A program made the position numbers and the translations under genes. A DNA stretch of 64,000 nucleotides from AP-15 sp963738185. GTDB lineage: Bacteria; Pseudomonadota; Alphaproteobacteria; ATCC43930; CGMCC-115725. Positions 1 through 8,914 of this stretch are shown here, piece by piece (position 1 is the stretch's first letter; the number at the start of each line of letters is the position of its first letter). The stretch spans positions 1,674,001-1,738,000 of the forward strand of contig CAVTVA010000003.1 in NCBI GenBank assembly GCA_963738185.1, in the 5' to 3' direction. The notes under the pieces were generated by a model that made no database searches, was not told the origin of the DNA, and worked only from the letters and a program-made list of their open reading frames with translations.

Positions 1-1
1 T

Positions 2-94
2 CGCTGCGATCGCGGCCCGCTGCTGCCGATCAGCGCTGTCGGTGCATTGGCGGTGACGCTGCGGGCGCACCATCCCCGCGGGTGCGACGAGTAG
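2..94 (+). CDS. Possible 3' end of a gene truncated by the window edge
   Basis: The second forward frame is open from the window start to a TAG at 92-94 and encodes about 30 residues, beginning RCDRGPLLPISAVG. It would be convergent with the minus-strand operon that ends at 101. There is too little sequence to name a family, and a chance open frame is quite possible in DNA this GC-rich. Confidence 0.2.
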   Translation, partial: RCDRGPLLPISAVGALAVTLRAHHPRGCDE

Positions 95-100
95 AATGGG

Positions 101-766
101 TCAAGGGATCAAGGTGAGTTCGCAGGTGCGCGCCGGGTTGCTATTCCCATTCCAGACCAACAGCTGCATCCCCGTATTCTTGTCACCCAGCTCCTGGTAT
201 TTGTCGAAGGTAGCGTCGGTAAAATAGCATGTGCTCCATGCATCGGCGGCGTCCTGTCTGTGGCCGTCCCCTATGACCCCCTCCCGATCCCACTGGAACA
301 CGCGCACCCCGGCCCCCGCGGCGGCGTCCAGAGCGCCTGAATCAGGACCAAACCAGCCGCTGCCCGCAACTTGCAGCTTGGCGGCCGGGGTCGAGGTGCC
401 GATGCCGATGTTGCCGTTCTTGCTGATGAACAATGCGTCAGCGACGCTTTCGGCCTCGCCCTCAGCATAGACCACCGACACGCCGGCAACCACTGCCAGC
501 GCGGCGCCCGCTGTCAGACCAATAGCGATCTGCCGCTTCGCCGGCCATCGCGGCGGGTCCTTGCGGGCGTTCCCCGGCAGGCGCGCCTCCAATGCCGCCA
601 GTCGGTCCCTGAGCGCTTCCACTTCCGCCAGCAGGCCGGGAGCACCCGCGTCGGCATTGTCATTCTCACACCCGTCCGTGGCATGGCGCGCCAATTTGCT
701 TTCCTTCTGCACGTGTGAACTTCCCCAAGCCTCTGCAATCGAAACCCGAGCGGTCCGGTCAGTCAC
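101..766 (-). CDS. Membrane-anchored protein with tail-fibre-like GIGT motif
   Basis: Protein of 221 aa, last gene of the minus-strand operon. A hydrophilic N-terminus with a short coiled coil (about residues 44-64, heptads of L/A/E/R) leads into one hydrophobic segment (about 79-100), giving a probable type II membrane anchor. The following motif NGNIGIGTSTPAAKLQV (about 117-133) is typical of the C-terminal region of phage tail fibres and trimeric surface proteins, where it precedes a folded tip. The rest (about 140-221) has no family I recognise and holds two or three cysteines. The GTG start overlaps the stop of the preceding propeller gene by 8 nt, so translational coupling is likely. 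Function unknown; a displayed or exported tip protein is an inference. Confidence 0.75.
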   Translation of the reverse strand: MTDRTARVSIAEAWGSSHVQKESKLARHATDGCENDNADAGAPGLLAEVEALRDRLAALEARLPGNARKDPPRWPAKRQIAIGLTAGAALAVVAGVSVVYAEGEAESVADALFISKNGNIGIGTSTPAAKLQVAGSGWFGPDSGALDAAAGAGVRVFQWDREGVIGDGHRQDAADAWSTCYFTDATFDKYQELGDKNTGMQLLVWNGNSNPARTCELTLIP

Positions 767-2711
767 CCACTCGGGCGTGCAAGCGGGCTCCGACGGCGAC
801 CCGCAGGCCCGGACTGAAGACGATGGACTTATCGGCGACGATATTGATGTTGGTGTTTGCCGGCAGGCTCAGCTTCGGGTCCGTCGTCACGTCCATCGCG
901 CGAAAGGTCATGTCGTTATTCTCGACCAGCACCTTCGCGTCCTGGCTCAGCTTGAGGAATTGGTTGCTCAGAACGAGCCCATTATTTTCTCCAGCAACAA
1001 TCGCCTGAAGCTGCCGTTTTCGGGTGTAGCCGTAGACGGTGCCGTCCGCGGCAATGACGAGACTGGCGGCATCGAGGCCCGGCATAGGCTCGCGCATGCA
1101 CTTTTCGGTCGGCGCCGCGTTGTTGTCGGCCGCCACAAAAAGAAAGACGTTGTTCTTCCGGTCGAGGGCGTAGATGTTGCCGCTCTGATCCGCGCGCAGC
1201 AGATCAAAGCTTGCGCTGTTGGGGCAATTGCCGGCGCCGACTTCCTCGAACTTCTCTCCGGCGGGGTCGCGCCGCAACCGGCGCAGCGCGTCGTCGCGGA
1301 AATAGTAGACGCTCTGGTCGGGGCCGGCGACCGGGGCGGTGATGTCCTTGCCGGAAACCGTGCCGAGGAGCGCGCCGGTCATCCCGTCGACAATGTAGAG
1401 CGCGCTGCCGGTAGGGGCCCTGTTGGTGACAAAGACGGCGCGGTCGGCGACCACCGGCACCGGCATCGGATCATTCTCGGCGCGGCTGATCGGCAAGCCT
1501 TCGCGCTTCCATTTCTCGGCCCCGGTCGCGGCATCGAGCGCGATCATCGCGCCGCTTTGCTGGTCGACAACATAAGCGGTCCGTCCATCCTCGCTGAGGG
1601 CGACGGTGCTGACGCCGTTGCTGTTGCCGGCCCCGGTTCGATATCGCCATAACGGCACATTGGCGAGGCTGGCCGGGACCGGCGGCGCCGGGTAAGCGTA
1701 AACGTAGGTGTTGGTCACGACATAAAGGCTGCCGTCGGCGCCGATGGTCGGCGGGTCCAGCACCGTTTGTGATTCCGGGACATCGACCGCGGCCCGGCCT
1801 TCCCCCACGACAGGCTGCATCACGATCCGGTTTTCGCCAGTGGCGTAGAGCCAGCCTTGCTGGCTGATCGCGATGAATTTGGGTTTGACATCGAGCGCGA
1901 TTGTTTTCAGGACCGCGCCGTTCGCGTCCATGAATTGGACATTGGCGTCGCCTGACACCGCCACCAGCTGCCGGTTGTAGAGCAGCAGCGGCGGCGACAC
2001 GTCGGCAAAGCTGCTGCTGCCAACGGGGTGGACGCTGAAGCGGCTCGGGTCGTAGCGTTGGTCCGGGTTGTAGATGCGCCACGCAGAGCGCCCGCTTTGC
2101 TGCGCGTCGCGGCGGGGCTGCGACCAGTCCGCAAGGCCAGGCCACGAATTGGGCAGCACGTAAGTCAGCAGCAGCCGCGGCGATTTCGATGGCTCGGCGG
2201 CACGGCCGTAAAAGCTGATCTGGGCGTCGGCATTGGTGGTTTGCAGGCGCAGCCGGGCAGTCGAGGCCGGCGGCTTGGCTGCCTTGAGGTTCTGGCACAG
2301 GCCGGCGCCGTTCAGCTCGACGATCTTGCCGGCGGGAGTGTCGGCATTGACCGTGCGGGCGGCCAGCGACTTTGCCGATTTGGCGTCTTGGGCGGCATCG
2401 AACAATTGAAGATGAACGCCATTATATTGCGTCTTGGAGACCTCGCTCGCGGTGACCAGGCGCAGCGTGCAGGAATTGATCTCGGCATTGGCCGGAATGG
2501 CGCCGAGATAGACGCCGAGCGTCATCTGGCTGACCGGCTGCTTGAACTTGTCGGCGCTGACAGCGACTGTTGGCGTCCCGGCCTCGGCTTGTACGGGGAG
2601 CGTTGTCGCTACTGTCGTCGAGGTGTCGGCCAGCGCGGTGGCGGACGGGGCAGCGATTGCCAGCAAGAGCCCGATGGCGCGCGCGCATAGTCGCCGGATC
2701 GACTTGTCCAA
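759..2711 (-). CDS. Secreted PQQ/BamB-type beta-propeller protein with N-terminal beta-sandwich
   Basis: I place the start at a TTG at 2711, preceded by AAGGGGAG; the frame extends upstream to 2822 but would run into the gene before it. From the TTG the N-terminus is a signal peptide ending near ATALA-DTS. Residues about 35-190 look like a DNRLRE/CBM-type beta-sandwich of the kind used in surface proteins (conserved A-E-I-N-S-C-T-L-R-L strand and a terminal L-L-L-T-Y). Residues about 220-620 carry repeating blades such as GWLYATGENRI, GADGSLYVVTNTYVYAY and VALSEDGRTAYVVDQQSGAMIALDAATG, typical of PQQ-like propellers. No PQQ-dehydrogenase active-site motif is visible, so a binding or structural role outside the cytoplasm is more likely than catalysis. 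Neighbour genes abut on both sides. Confidence 0.8.
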   Translation of the reverse strand: MDKSIRRLCARAIGLLLAIAAPSATALADTSTTVATTLPVQAEAGTPTVAVSADKFKQPVSQMTLGVYLGAIPANAEINSCTLRLVTASEVSKTQYNGVHLQLFDAAQDAKSAKSLAARTVNADTPAGKIVELNGAGLCQNLKAAKPPASTARLRLQTTNADAQISFYGRAAEPSKSPRLLLTYVLPNSWPGLADWSQPRRDAQQSGRSAWRIYNPDQRYDPSRFSVHPVGSSSFADVSPPLLLYNRQLVAVSGDANVQFMDANGAVLKTIALDVKPKFIAISQQGWLYATGENRIVMQPVVGEGRAAVDVPESQTVLDPPTIGADGSLYVVTNTYVYAYPAPPVPASLANVPLWRYRTGAGNSNGVSTVALSEDGRTAYVVDQQSGAMIALDAATGAEKWKREGLPISRAENDPMPVPVVADRAVFVTNRAPTGSALYIVDGMTGALLGTVSGKDITAPVAGPDQSVYYFRDDALRRLRRDPAGEKFEEVGAGNCPNSASFDLLRADQSGNIYALDRKNNVFLFVAADNNAAPTEKCMREPMPGLDAASLVIAADGTVYGYTRKRQLQAIVAGENNGLVLSNQFLKLSQDAKVLVENNDMTFRAMDVTTDPKLSLPANTNINIVADKSIVFSPGLRVAVGARLHARVGD

Positions 2712-2742
2712 CTTCCCGCTCCCCTTTTTGTTATGTGGCGCG

Positions 2743-4461
2743 CTAAACGAGGACCAGGTAGCGCAGACTGTTATCCTTGGCTGCCGCTCGGGCCAGCCGG
2801 CGGACGAAGATCGCGCCGCCAAACACGGTCGCGTCCAAGCGGTAGCAATCCAATGGGACGAGGTCTTTCGACGTCACCCAGTCGCTGGTGACGCCGGTCA
2901 CCTCTTCGACCCGCCAGCGGCTGCTGCCAGAAGGGTAGATCCGGAAGACTTTGTTCTGGCCGTGCTGGTCTACCTCATCGTATGAAGCAAAGGCGTAGAT
3001 TTGATCGCCCATCGGCGCCAGTGCACAACCACGATATTGTCTTATTTTGTTATCCGGTGCGATTATCAGTGAAGCATCGAGTTTTTTCCACTCATACTCT
3101 TTGCTGATGTCGCAGTACCAAATATCATCATACGTCGGATAACCGCCGGGGCTGTCGAAACCGCCGGCGATCCACAATCTCGGGCCGCAAAAGGTCGCTC
3201 CGAACAAGCAGCGCGGCTCCCACGGCGGTGCTGCGCGTTGCTCCCATGTCTGGGTAAGCTTGTCATAGACCCAGATGTCATTCAGCGCGCCGCCATCGCC
3301 ATTATAGCCGCCGATGACCCAGAGGCGTTGGCCGTCGGGCGACGCGAGCAGGCCGTGGCCCATGCGCGCCTTGGGAAAGGGGGCAGCTGGCCTGTCTTGA
3401 TCTTCGGGCCGGGGCTTTGGCCAGGCTTCGGCGACGATGTCCTGATCCACCCAGGTGACGGATTCGAAATGGAAATAGCCGACATCCGAGGCTGGGCCGT
3501 CAGCATCAAAGCTGCTGCCGCCCATGAAATAGAGCTTGTCGTCGAACACGACGCCCGGGGACGATGCGGCATCCACCGGGATGCTGACCGGCGCTCCCTG
3601 CTTCGGCGCCAACCGGAGCCAGTCCTTCCGCTCGAAGCCGTATTCGGTGCGCCAGATCGAGGCGCTATCCGCTGCCGCGCTGTCGCGGACCACCGCGTAT
3701 AATTTCCCCTTATGCTGATAGATCCCCAGGATCTCGGCACATGCTAATGCCCCTGGGGGAATATCCCTAGTCGGCCCGCAGTAGATCGACTCGGCTTCGG
3801 TCTTGCCAAAAGAATAAAGGGTGATGCTGCGCGTGTCGGCCACCGTGTCACCGGACATTGCCTCGAGCTGGTAGGTTCCAGCATCAGCAACTGTTGTCTC
3901 GCCCTGTTCTTTATCGCCGGAGTAGACCATCTGTTTGTGGTCGAGCCACTGCAGCCGGTGAGGCCCGGCCGGCTTGATGACCCACGACAATGTCGCCCCT
4001 TTGCCTCTCTCGAAATTGTATGTGGTGCTGACGAATTCTTCGATTTTCGGGCTGGCGTCGTTGACGGCCACTGTCGTACCGGCAAGCTTCTCGCGGTTGT
4101 CCCAGATTTCCAGATTTATCGACTTGGCAGCTTTCGCGGGCGTGAAATTCTCGATTACGACAAAAAAATTTGCCTCCGTGCTTCGATATCTTCGTGTTAT
4201 CGGTGCTCGACCTTTATTTTGGTCGATGTTACGGGTGCCCAATCGGGCATCCGGCTGTTCCTTCTTGGCGGGGTCTGCCTTGGCAATTTTCCAGCTCGCC
4301 CGCTCGAATTCTTGCTGGGTCAGCAAATCTCCAACGGCGTTGCCGACCGGAATCAGCAAGAACAAAGTCTCGCTATCTTTGGTTTTGACCTCGATCGACA
4401 GGGTTTGCTTGCCGACGGTCTGCAACGGTTTTGGGTTCCGTATCGAGATTTCGGTGGTCAT
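2743..4461 (-). CDS. Kelch-repeat beta-propeller protein
   Basis: Protein of 572 aa. The N-terminal half (about 1-200) is beta-rich with no family I can name; it includes an immunoglobulin-like stretch (about 135-215, ending T-Y-Q-L-E-A-M). The C-terminal half holds at least four Kelch-type blades with the signature GG followed by a spaced W: KLYFMGGSSFDADG, RLWVIGGYNGDGG...WEQRAAPPWEPR, RLWIAGGFDSPGG, and QIYAFASYDE. No signal peptide is visible. Its ATG overlaps the stop of the 1233-aa gene by 4 nt (ATGA), implying coupled translation. Kelch propellers bind proteins or glycans; the partner here is unknown. Confidence 0.8.
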   Translation of the reverse strand: MTTEISIRNPKPLQTVGKQTLSIEVKTKDSETLFLLIPVGNAVGDLLTQQEFERASWKIAKADPAKKEQPDARLGTRNIDQNKGRAPITRRYRSTEANFFVVIENFTPAKAAKSINLEIWDNREKLAGTTVAVNDASPKIEEFVSTTYNFERGKGATLSWVIKPAGPHRLQWLDHKQMVYSGDKEQGETTVADAGTYQLEAMSGDTVADTRSITLYSFGKTEAESIYCGPTRDIPPGALACAEILGIYQHKGKLYAVVRDSAAADSASIWRTEYGFERKDWLRLAPKQGAPVSIPVDAASSPGVVFDDKLYFMGGSSFDADGPASDVGYFHFESVTWVDQDIVAEAWPKPRPEDQDRPAAPFPKARMGHGLLASPDGQRLWVIGGYNGDGGALNDIWVYDKLTQTWEQRAAPPWEPRCLFGATFCGPRLWIAGGFDSPGGYPTYDDIWYCDISKEYEWKKLDASLIIAPDNKIRQYRGCALAPMGDQIYAFASYDEVDQHGQNKVFRIYPSGSSRWRVEEVTGVTSDWVTSKDLVPLDCYRLDATVFGGAIFVRRLARAAAKDNSLRYLVLV

Positions 4462-7400
4462 CTGGGTTCCGTCCCGTTTTGGCGCAGCGCGAGCCAGCCT
4501 TCGTAAAGCGCCATCGTCTTGAATAATGAGCGCGCCGGAGCGGTTTCCGACGTAATCTTGGCAAATTCCGAAGCGGCGTTGGGTGCCGGCCGCCAGGTCC
4601 AGAACCAGGTGCCGGGCATGTCGTTTGGCAACGGTATGTTTGGGACGCCATCGGCCTGTCGCTCGCCGAGCACGGGAGCCACCAAAAACGGCACCTCAAG
4701 CCGCGACAGCGCCTCGGAGACGAGCTCGGCCGGCAGGTCGATGACTTTGGTCGGCAGGATGCCCGAGCTGACATGAACGCCGCGACGCGGATCGAGCAAC
4801 AGGGTCAGCAGTGCTGCCGGCGCATCCGGGTTGCAGGTGACCGGCACGGCCTGGTTCGAGCGGAAGTACTGGTGCTCGGTCCCGGCGCCCCGTGGCGCCA
4901 AATCGTGGGCGAGACGGATCAGCCGATAATCGTCGGACGGGAAATAGCCGACGAGCCCGTCCGGCCCCTTGCGACGGCTGCCCAAGCGCACCTCAAACGG
5001 CATTTCGGTGAAGCTGGCGGGTCCCGCCGCGTCGAGTTGCGACCAGCTCTGATCGAGGGCTGGCGGGCCGAGAAGATCGAGGCGCAGCGACGCGCGGGTC
5101 AGAGCCAATGGCCGGCCGACCAGGACCGACAAGCCCTGCCGTTCGGACGGCCGCGGCTCGCTGTCCTCGAGACTGGCGATCAGCCCGATGAAATCTTCGA
5201 ACGCGGCGGTCGTGGCTTTTCCGGTCGTCGGGTCGGCGAGGTCTAACAAGCCGGTGACGAACCCGCGCAAGTGCCGGTTCGGGATGTCGCTCTCGGCCGG
5301 CCGCTGCACTGCCGCGGCGCGGCCGGGATCGATCGGGCCCAATGGCAGCTTCGCCCAGCGGATGCCGCAGTCGTTCCAGCCGCCCGGCTGGACCACCGAC
5401 TGCACCGCGCCCAACGGGCGCCCCGCGGCGTCGCCGATCAGCAGGCTCTTGTCGAGGCGATTGTGGATGACCCAGCCGCAGATCGGCTCGGTTGCGCTGT
5501 CACCGAGAAACTCATGCTGGTCATTTTCGGCCGACAGCCAGCGCAACAGCAGGCGCGAGGGCTGCGCCAGCCTCGGGGCCAGCCGAATTTGCTGGGGGCT
5601 GCCGGGAACGGCGAGGCCATGGTTGATCGAAATTGGCGACGCCACCCCGTCATCGTCGTCAATCACCCGCCTTGCCCGACCAAAGGTATCGACCAGCCAC
5701 AGCCGGCGCAGCGCCAGGTGGCCGTCGCGGATCGGGAAGAATTTGTCCTTATCCAACAGCTCAGCCATTGGCGCCACGGCGTACTGGTCGCCGACCAATT
5801 GTCGCGTTGCCTCGTCGATCGCCCGGCTTCTCTCCTGCAGCGGCGGAAGCTGGGTGGCCGCGTCGTGCATCAGCAGCGCTTCGGTGAAGCCGCCGATGCT
5901 CTGCACGACCAGGGAACTCGCAGGGAGCGTGTTGAAAACCGCGGGCCGCGGCCGCTCGCTCGCCAAACCGCGCCCGACGCTGTCGCTGAGCGGCGAATAT
6001 CCCTGGTAATCCACATAATCATCCGGGGCGGCGCTGTCGGGCTCGGGAGGCGGCGGCCCGCGCCAATCGTAATCGACACCATCGGCATCGAGCCGCCACG
6101 GCTGCAAGTTCTTCTGTGCGGAAGGGGAACGCCCCGGGAGATAACGCACCCGCCAAATCATAAACACCGGCTTCCATGGGAACGACGGCGAGACAATTGC
6201 CGAGAGCGCCGCGTTAAAGGCGGTCGAGGCGGCCCATTCGTCCGCGCGCTGACTGCCGATTGTGAAGTCGCCGGCGGAGTGGCTTGCCAACACGCTGCGA
6301 ATTCGCGCCGTCAGGTCATCTTCTGAGATCGGTGCGGGCGTCTTGCGACGAGCAATGCGGGCAAGCACCCGGACCCGCCCCGGATCCAGCAGCAATGCCT
6401 CGCACAGCAGGCCGGCGGCGCCGGGCGGGATGCCCGCCGGCATACGCGACAAGAATTCCTTGACGACGTCGGTGCCCGCCAGATCGTCGGCTTTGACGTC
6501 GACATACCCGAAATCGGCCACCTCGGCGCGAGGGGCAAAGCTCGAGACGGTTTGCCCGGTCACCCGGCAGACCAGCGGCGCAGCACCATCCTGGATCGCC
6601 GGGATCGGCACGCCCGCCATCAACAGGGTGGGATCGTTCGGGCGCCAATAGCGCGGCATCGGCCGCGCGACCAGCAAATGGCCACGCCACGCCGGATCGT
6701 TGGCGAAGACGGCACGAATGGCTTGTGCGGCCCGCTCGATCTTAGCTTTCAGTTGTGCGAGCTCGACCCTCAGCTGCCCAACCTGTGGCTCCGCCGCGGC
6801 GATGCGCCGATTGAGGATGTCGGTACGCTCTTGCGCCTCCGCCTCAGCCAACAATATCCCCGGCAGCTGGCGCTTTTTGTGCCATTGAAAATAGATTTCT
6901 TGCTGCAGGCCAGTCAGCTCGCGCTGCTTCAAGTCATAGTCGCGCTGGTCCTGGTTGATCTGGTTGAGCCAGCCGGCAAGCTGCGGCGACAGCTTGAGCA
7001 CCGGCCGGTTTTGCTGGGTCGCCTGATTGCCGTTCCGGCCCGGCTGATCGATCTCCCAACGCGTGCCGCCGGGCAGCGCGGTGAAGGTCTTTTCGTGCAG
7101 CCTTGCGCGCAGCGCCGTCAGCCGCCGGCGCTGCGTGAATGTCTCGGAAAACAGCTCTCGGGCTGTCGGCGGCCGATCTTGCAGCACCGCGAACTGCAGC
7201 TCCCCGAGAAGCCGGTCGCGGGCCGCGCCGAGATCGGGCAAGAGGGCGGTCCTTTTATTGACCAGTGCGGCGATCGCATCGACTGCGTTGCTTCCAACCG
7301 CGAGCTCGAACTGGGGAAAGTTGCTGACAACGTCGGCACTGGTCGGCGGCCATCTGACGCCGTGGATCGCGCCGTGACAGAGAATGCGGGTCGGCAACAG

Positions 7401-8159
7401 CTTGGTGTTTTCCGGCACCGACCAGCCCAGCTTGCCCATACGCAAAAGCCAATCGGCCCTGTCCTTGCAGCCCACCAACGGATCTTTGGCCGGCTCGGCG
7501 AACCAGCCGATGACCAAATACGAATAGACCCTCTGTGCGGAACCGCTCTCTTCGTCATAAAATCCGAAAACATTTCGGCACGAGGGATAAAAGCTGGCGA
7601 ACGCCAAATTCCCCGGGGCGACCGCGGTAAGCGAGGCCGGGCTCGGCTGTTCGACATAGCTGGCCAAATCGACGGCGCGGCCAATTTTATCGCTGGCCCG
7701 AAATTCGCGGGGATTGCCGCCTAATGTCAGCCACGGGTTGGTGCCCTCCTCGCCGAGGTAATCGCTCTCGACAACTTGGGCGCGATAGGCAAGCGCGCCG
7801 GGGCGTTCCTCCCACACCCGCACGACCAGCCAGCGGTTTGGCACCGGAGAAAAACTCGCCGCTTCGCCGATCTTTTGGTCGAGATGGGTAAAGGCGGCCG
7901 GCAGCGCCCAATGAAGGTGGATGCCCGGCCCCGGCGGTTCCGGCGGCTGGTCAAAAAGGGCGGGCTGCAATTCGTATCCGAGGGTCCGTGGTGTTTCGCC
8001 CTCGAGCTCATCGTATCGCGGGGTCAGGTCGGCCCACCTGCTGTCGGGGTCGGGAGCCTCCGGCACCGGCAGCGCCTGCAACCGCATCGGCACCAGCAGC
8101 GAGCAATTCGTCGCAACAGCCGCGTCAGCAGGAACGCTTCGCTCCCGGCCGTTGCTCAC
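4458..8159 (-). CDS. Large uncharacterised protein with central coiled coil
   Basis: A 1233-aa protein with no signal peptide. The N-terminal region has a striking GIHLHWALPAAFTH block (about 79-92), and later blocks such as RYWRPNDPTLLMAGVPIP (just after residue 500) look strongly conserved. Between about 395 and 500 there is a charged, heptad-patterned coiled coil (QDQRDYDLKQRELTGLQQE, then ERTDILNRRIAAAE). I recall the HLHWALP block only from unannotated large proteins that occur with DUF6603 genes, and I cannot assign an activity. It starts 3 nt downstream of the 266-249-residue gene before it and overlaps the Kelch gene by 4 nt, so it is an obligate member of this operon. Its size and coiled coil suit a scaffold or structural subunit; that is inference. 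Confidence 0.8.
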   Translation of the reverse strand: MSNGRERSVPADAAVATNCSLLVPMRLQALPVPEAPDPDSRWADLTPRYDELEGETPRTLGYELQPALFDQPPEPPGPGIHLHWALPAAFTHLDQKIGEAASFSPVPNRWLVVRVWEERPGALAYRAQVVESDYLGEEGTNPWLTLGGNPREFRASDKIGRAVDLASYVEQPSPASLTAVAPGNLAFASFYPSCRNVFGFYDEESGSAQRVYSYLVIGWFAEPAKDPLVGCKDRADWLLRMGKLGWSVPENTKLLPTRILCHGAIHGVRWPPTSADVVSNFPQFELAVGSNAVDAIAALVNKRTALLPDLGAARDRLLGELQFAVLQDRPPTARELFSETFTQRRRLTALRARLHEKTFTALPGGTRWEIDQPGRNGNQATQQNRPVLKLSPQLAGWLNQINQDQRDYDLKQRELTGLQQEIYFQWHKKRQLPGILLAEAEAQERTDILNRRIAAAEPQVGQLRVELAQLKAKIERAAQAIRAVFANDPAWRGHLLVARPMPRYWRPNDPTLLMAGVPIPAIQDGAAPLVCRVTGQTVSSFAPRAEVADFGYVDVKADDLAGTDVVKEFLSRMPAGIPPGAAGLLCEALLLDPGRVRVLARIARRKTPAPISEDDLTARIRSVLASHSAGDFTIGSQRADEWAASTAFNAALSAIVSPSFPWKPVFMIWRVRYLPGRSPSAQKNLQPWRLDADGVDYDWRGPPPPEPDSAAPDDYVDYQGYSPLSDSVGRGLASERPRPAVFNTLPASSLVVQSIGGFTEALLMHDAATQLPPLQERSRAIDEATRQLVGDQYAVAPMAELLDKDKFFPIRDGHLALRRLWLVDTFGRARRVIDDDDGVASPISINHGLAVPGSPQQIRLAPRLAQPSRLLLRWLSAENDQHEFLGDSATEPICGWVIHNRLDKSLLIGDAAGRPLGAVQSVVQPGGWNDCGIRWAKLPLGPIDPGRAAAVQRPAESDIPNRHLRGFVTGLLDLADPTTGKATTAAFEDFIGLIASLEDSEPRPSERQGLSVLVGRPLALTRASLRLDLLGPPALDQSWSQLDAAGPASFTEMPFEVRLGSRRKGPDGLVGYFPSDDYRLIRLAHDLAPRGAGTEHQYFRSNQAVPVTCNPDAPAALLTLLLDPRRGVHVSSGILPTKVIDLPAELVSEALSRLEVPFLVAPVLGERQADGVPNIPLPNDMPGTWFWTWRPAPNAASEFAKITSETAPARSLFKTMALYEGWLALRQNGTEPR

Positions 8160-8162
8160 CCG

Positions 8163-8912
8163 TCAGCCCTCGATCCTGAAGGTGAAGCGAGCCGGCCTTG
8201 CCAAAAGGCTGGCAGCAAGCCCGGCGGAGTTGTCCGCGACCGGGTCAAGCGCATTTCGATAGCGGTTGACGTCGAGCACCCGCGAGCGGGCATCGACAAA
8301 CTCGTCCTTCGGGGCGAAATGGAGGCTTTCGAGCGGCTGGATGATCTCCAGGCTGCGCAAATGTCCCTCAAACAAGCCAAACAGCACATCGCGCGCCAGC
8401 CGCTCCAATCGCAGGGTCACCAGCGCGCCGCCGCCGCCTCGTCCGTCGGCCGTCTGATAGGCGCTGACGGTGAGCCCCCGCCACCCGGCGACGAGGTCGG
8501 AGCGCAACAGAAAACCGCTGAATTGGAACGACCCCGCGACCGGCGGCGGCGCCAGGCTGGCGTCGCGCCCCGCCTGCTCTCCTTGGCGGATCGTTCTCGC
8601 CTCGTCGATCAGCGTCTTGGTGTAAGTGGCGGCCATCACCTTGTTCAACAGCAGCCGAACGTCCGCGGGCGGCCCAATGCTCAGCGCGCCGCCGAGCAGC
8701 GCTTCCATCCACACCGGGTCGACATAAAAGAAGCGCAGCGACTCGGTCGGCAGCATTCTCTCGTCCGGCACCAGATATTGAAACGGGACGCCATAGAGCA
8801 GCGTCAGCCGGCCGAGCCATCTCCTGGTGTCCTCGGGGAGCAGCGGCGCCTGATCGAGAATGTTGTTGCGCGTCCCCTCTTCATGGAGCGCGTCGAACAA
8901 ATTTGTCGTCAT
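8163..8912 (-). CDS. Uncharacterised operon protein (LLYGVPFQYLVPDE family)
   Basis: Protein of 249 aa from the ATG at 8912 (MTTNLFDAL...), which lies 2 nt after the stop of the preceding gene; a longer frame exists but would overlap that gene. The central block RRWLGRLTLLYGVPFQYLVPDE (split by normal residues, about 25-46) followed by RFFYVDPVWMEALLGGALSIG looks like a conserved core. The second half is mixed alpha/beta, ending in an RFTFRIEG strand. No catalytic motif, signal peptide or membrane segment is evident. I recognise the core only from hypothetical proteins that travel with DUF6603 genes, so the function is unknown. Confidence 0.75.
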   Translation of the reverse strand: MTTNLFDALHEEGTRNNILDQAPLLPEDTRRWLGRLTLLYGVPFQYLVPDERMLPTESLRFFYVDPVWMEALLGGALSIGPPADVRLLLNKVMAATYTKTLIDEARTIRQGEQAGRDASLAPPPVAGSFQFSGFLLRSDLVAGWRGLTVSAYQTADGRGGGGALVTLRLERLARDVLFGLFEGHLRSLEIIQPLESLHFAPKDEFVDARSRVLDVNRYRNALDPVADNSAGLAASLLARPARFTFRIEG

Positions 8913-8914
8913 GC

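Noticed and set aside
561..1652. Long plus-strand open frame (363 codons)
   Set aside because: It lies opposite the propeller gene and has no ribosome site or domain pattern; a shadow frame caused by high GC at third positions.
759..2822. Longer form of the propeller protein starting at 2822
   Set aside because: It would overlap the Kelch gene by about 80 nt and put 37 unlikely residues before a clean signal peptide; TTG at 2711 with AAGGGGAG fits better.
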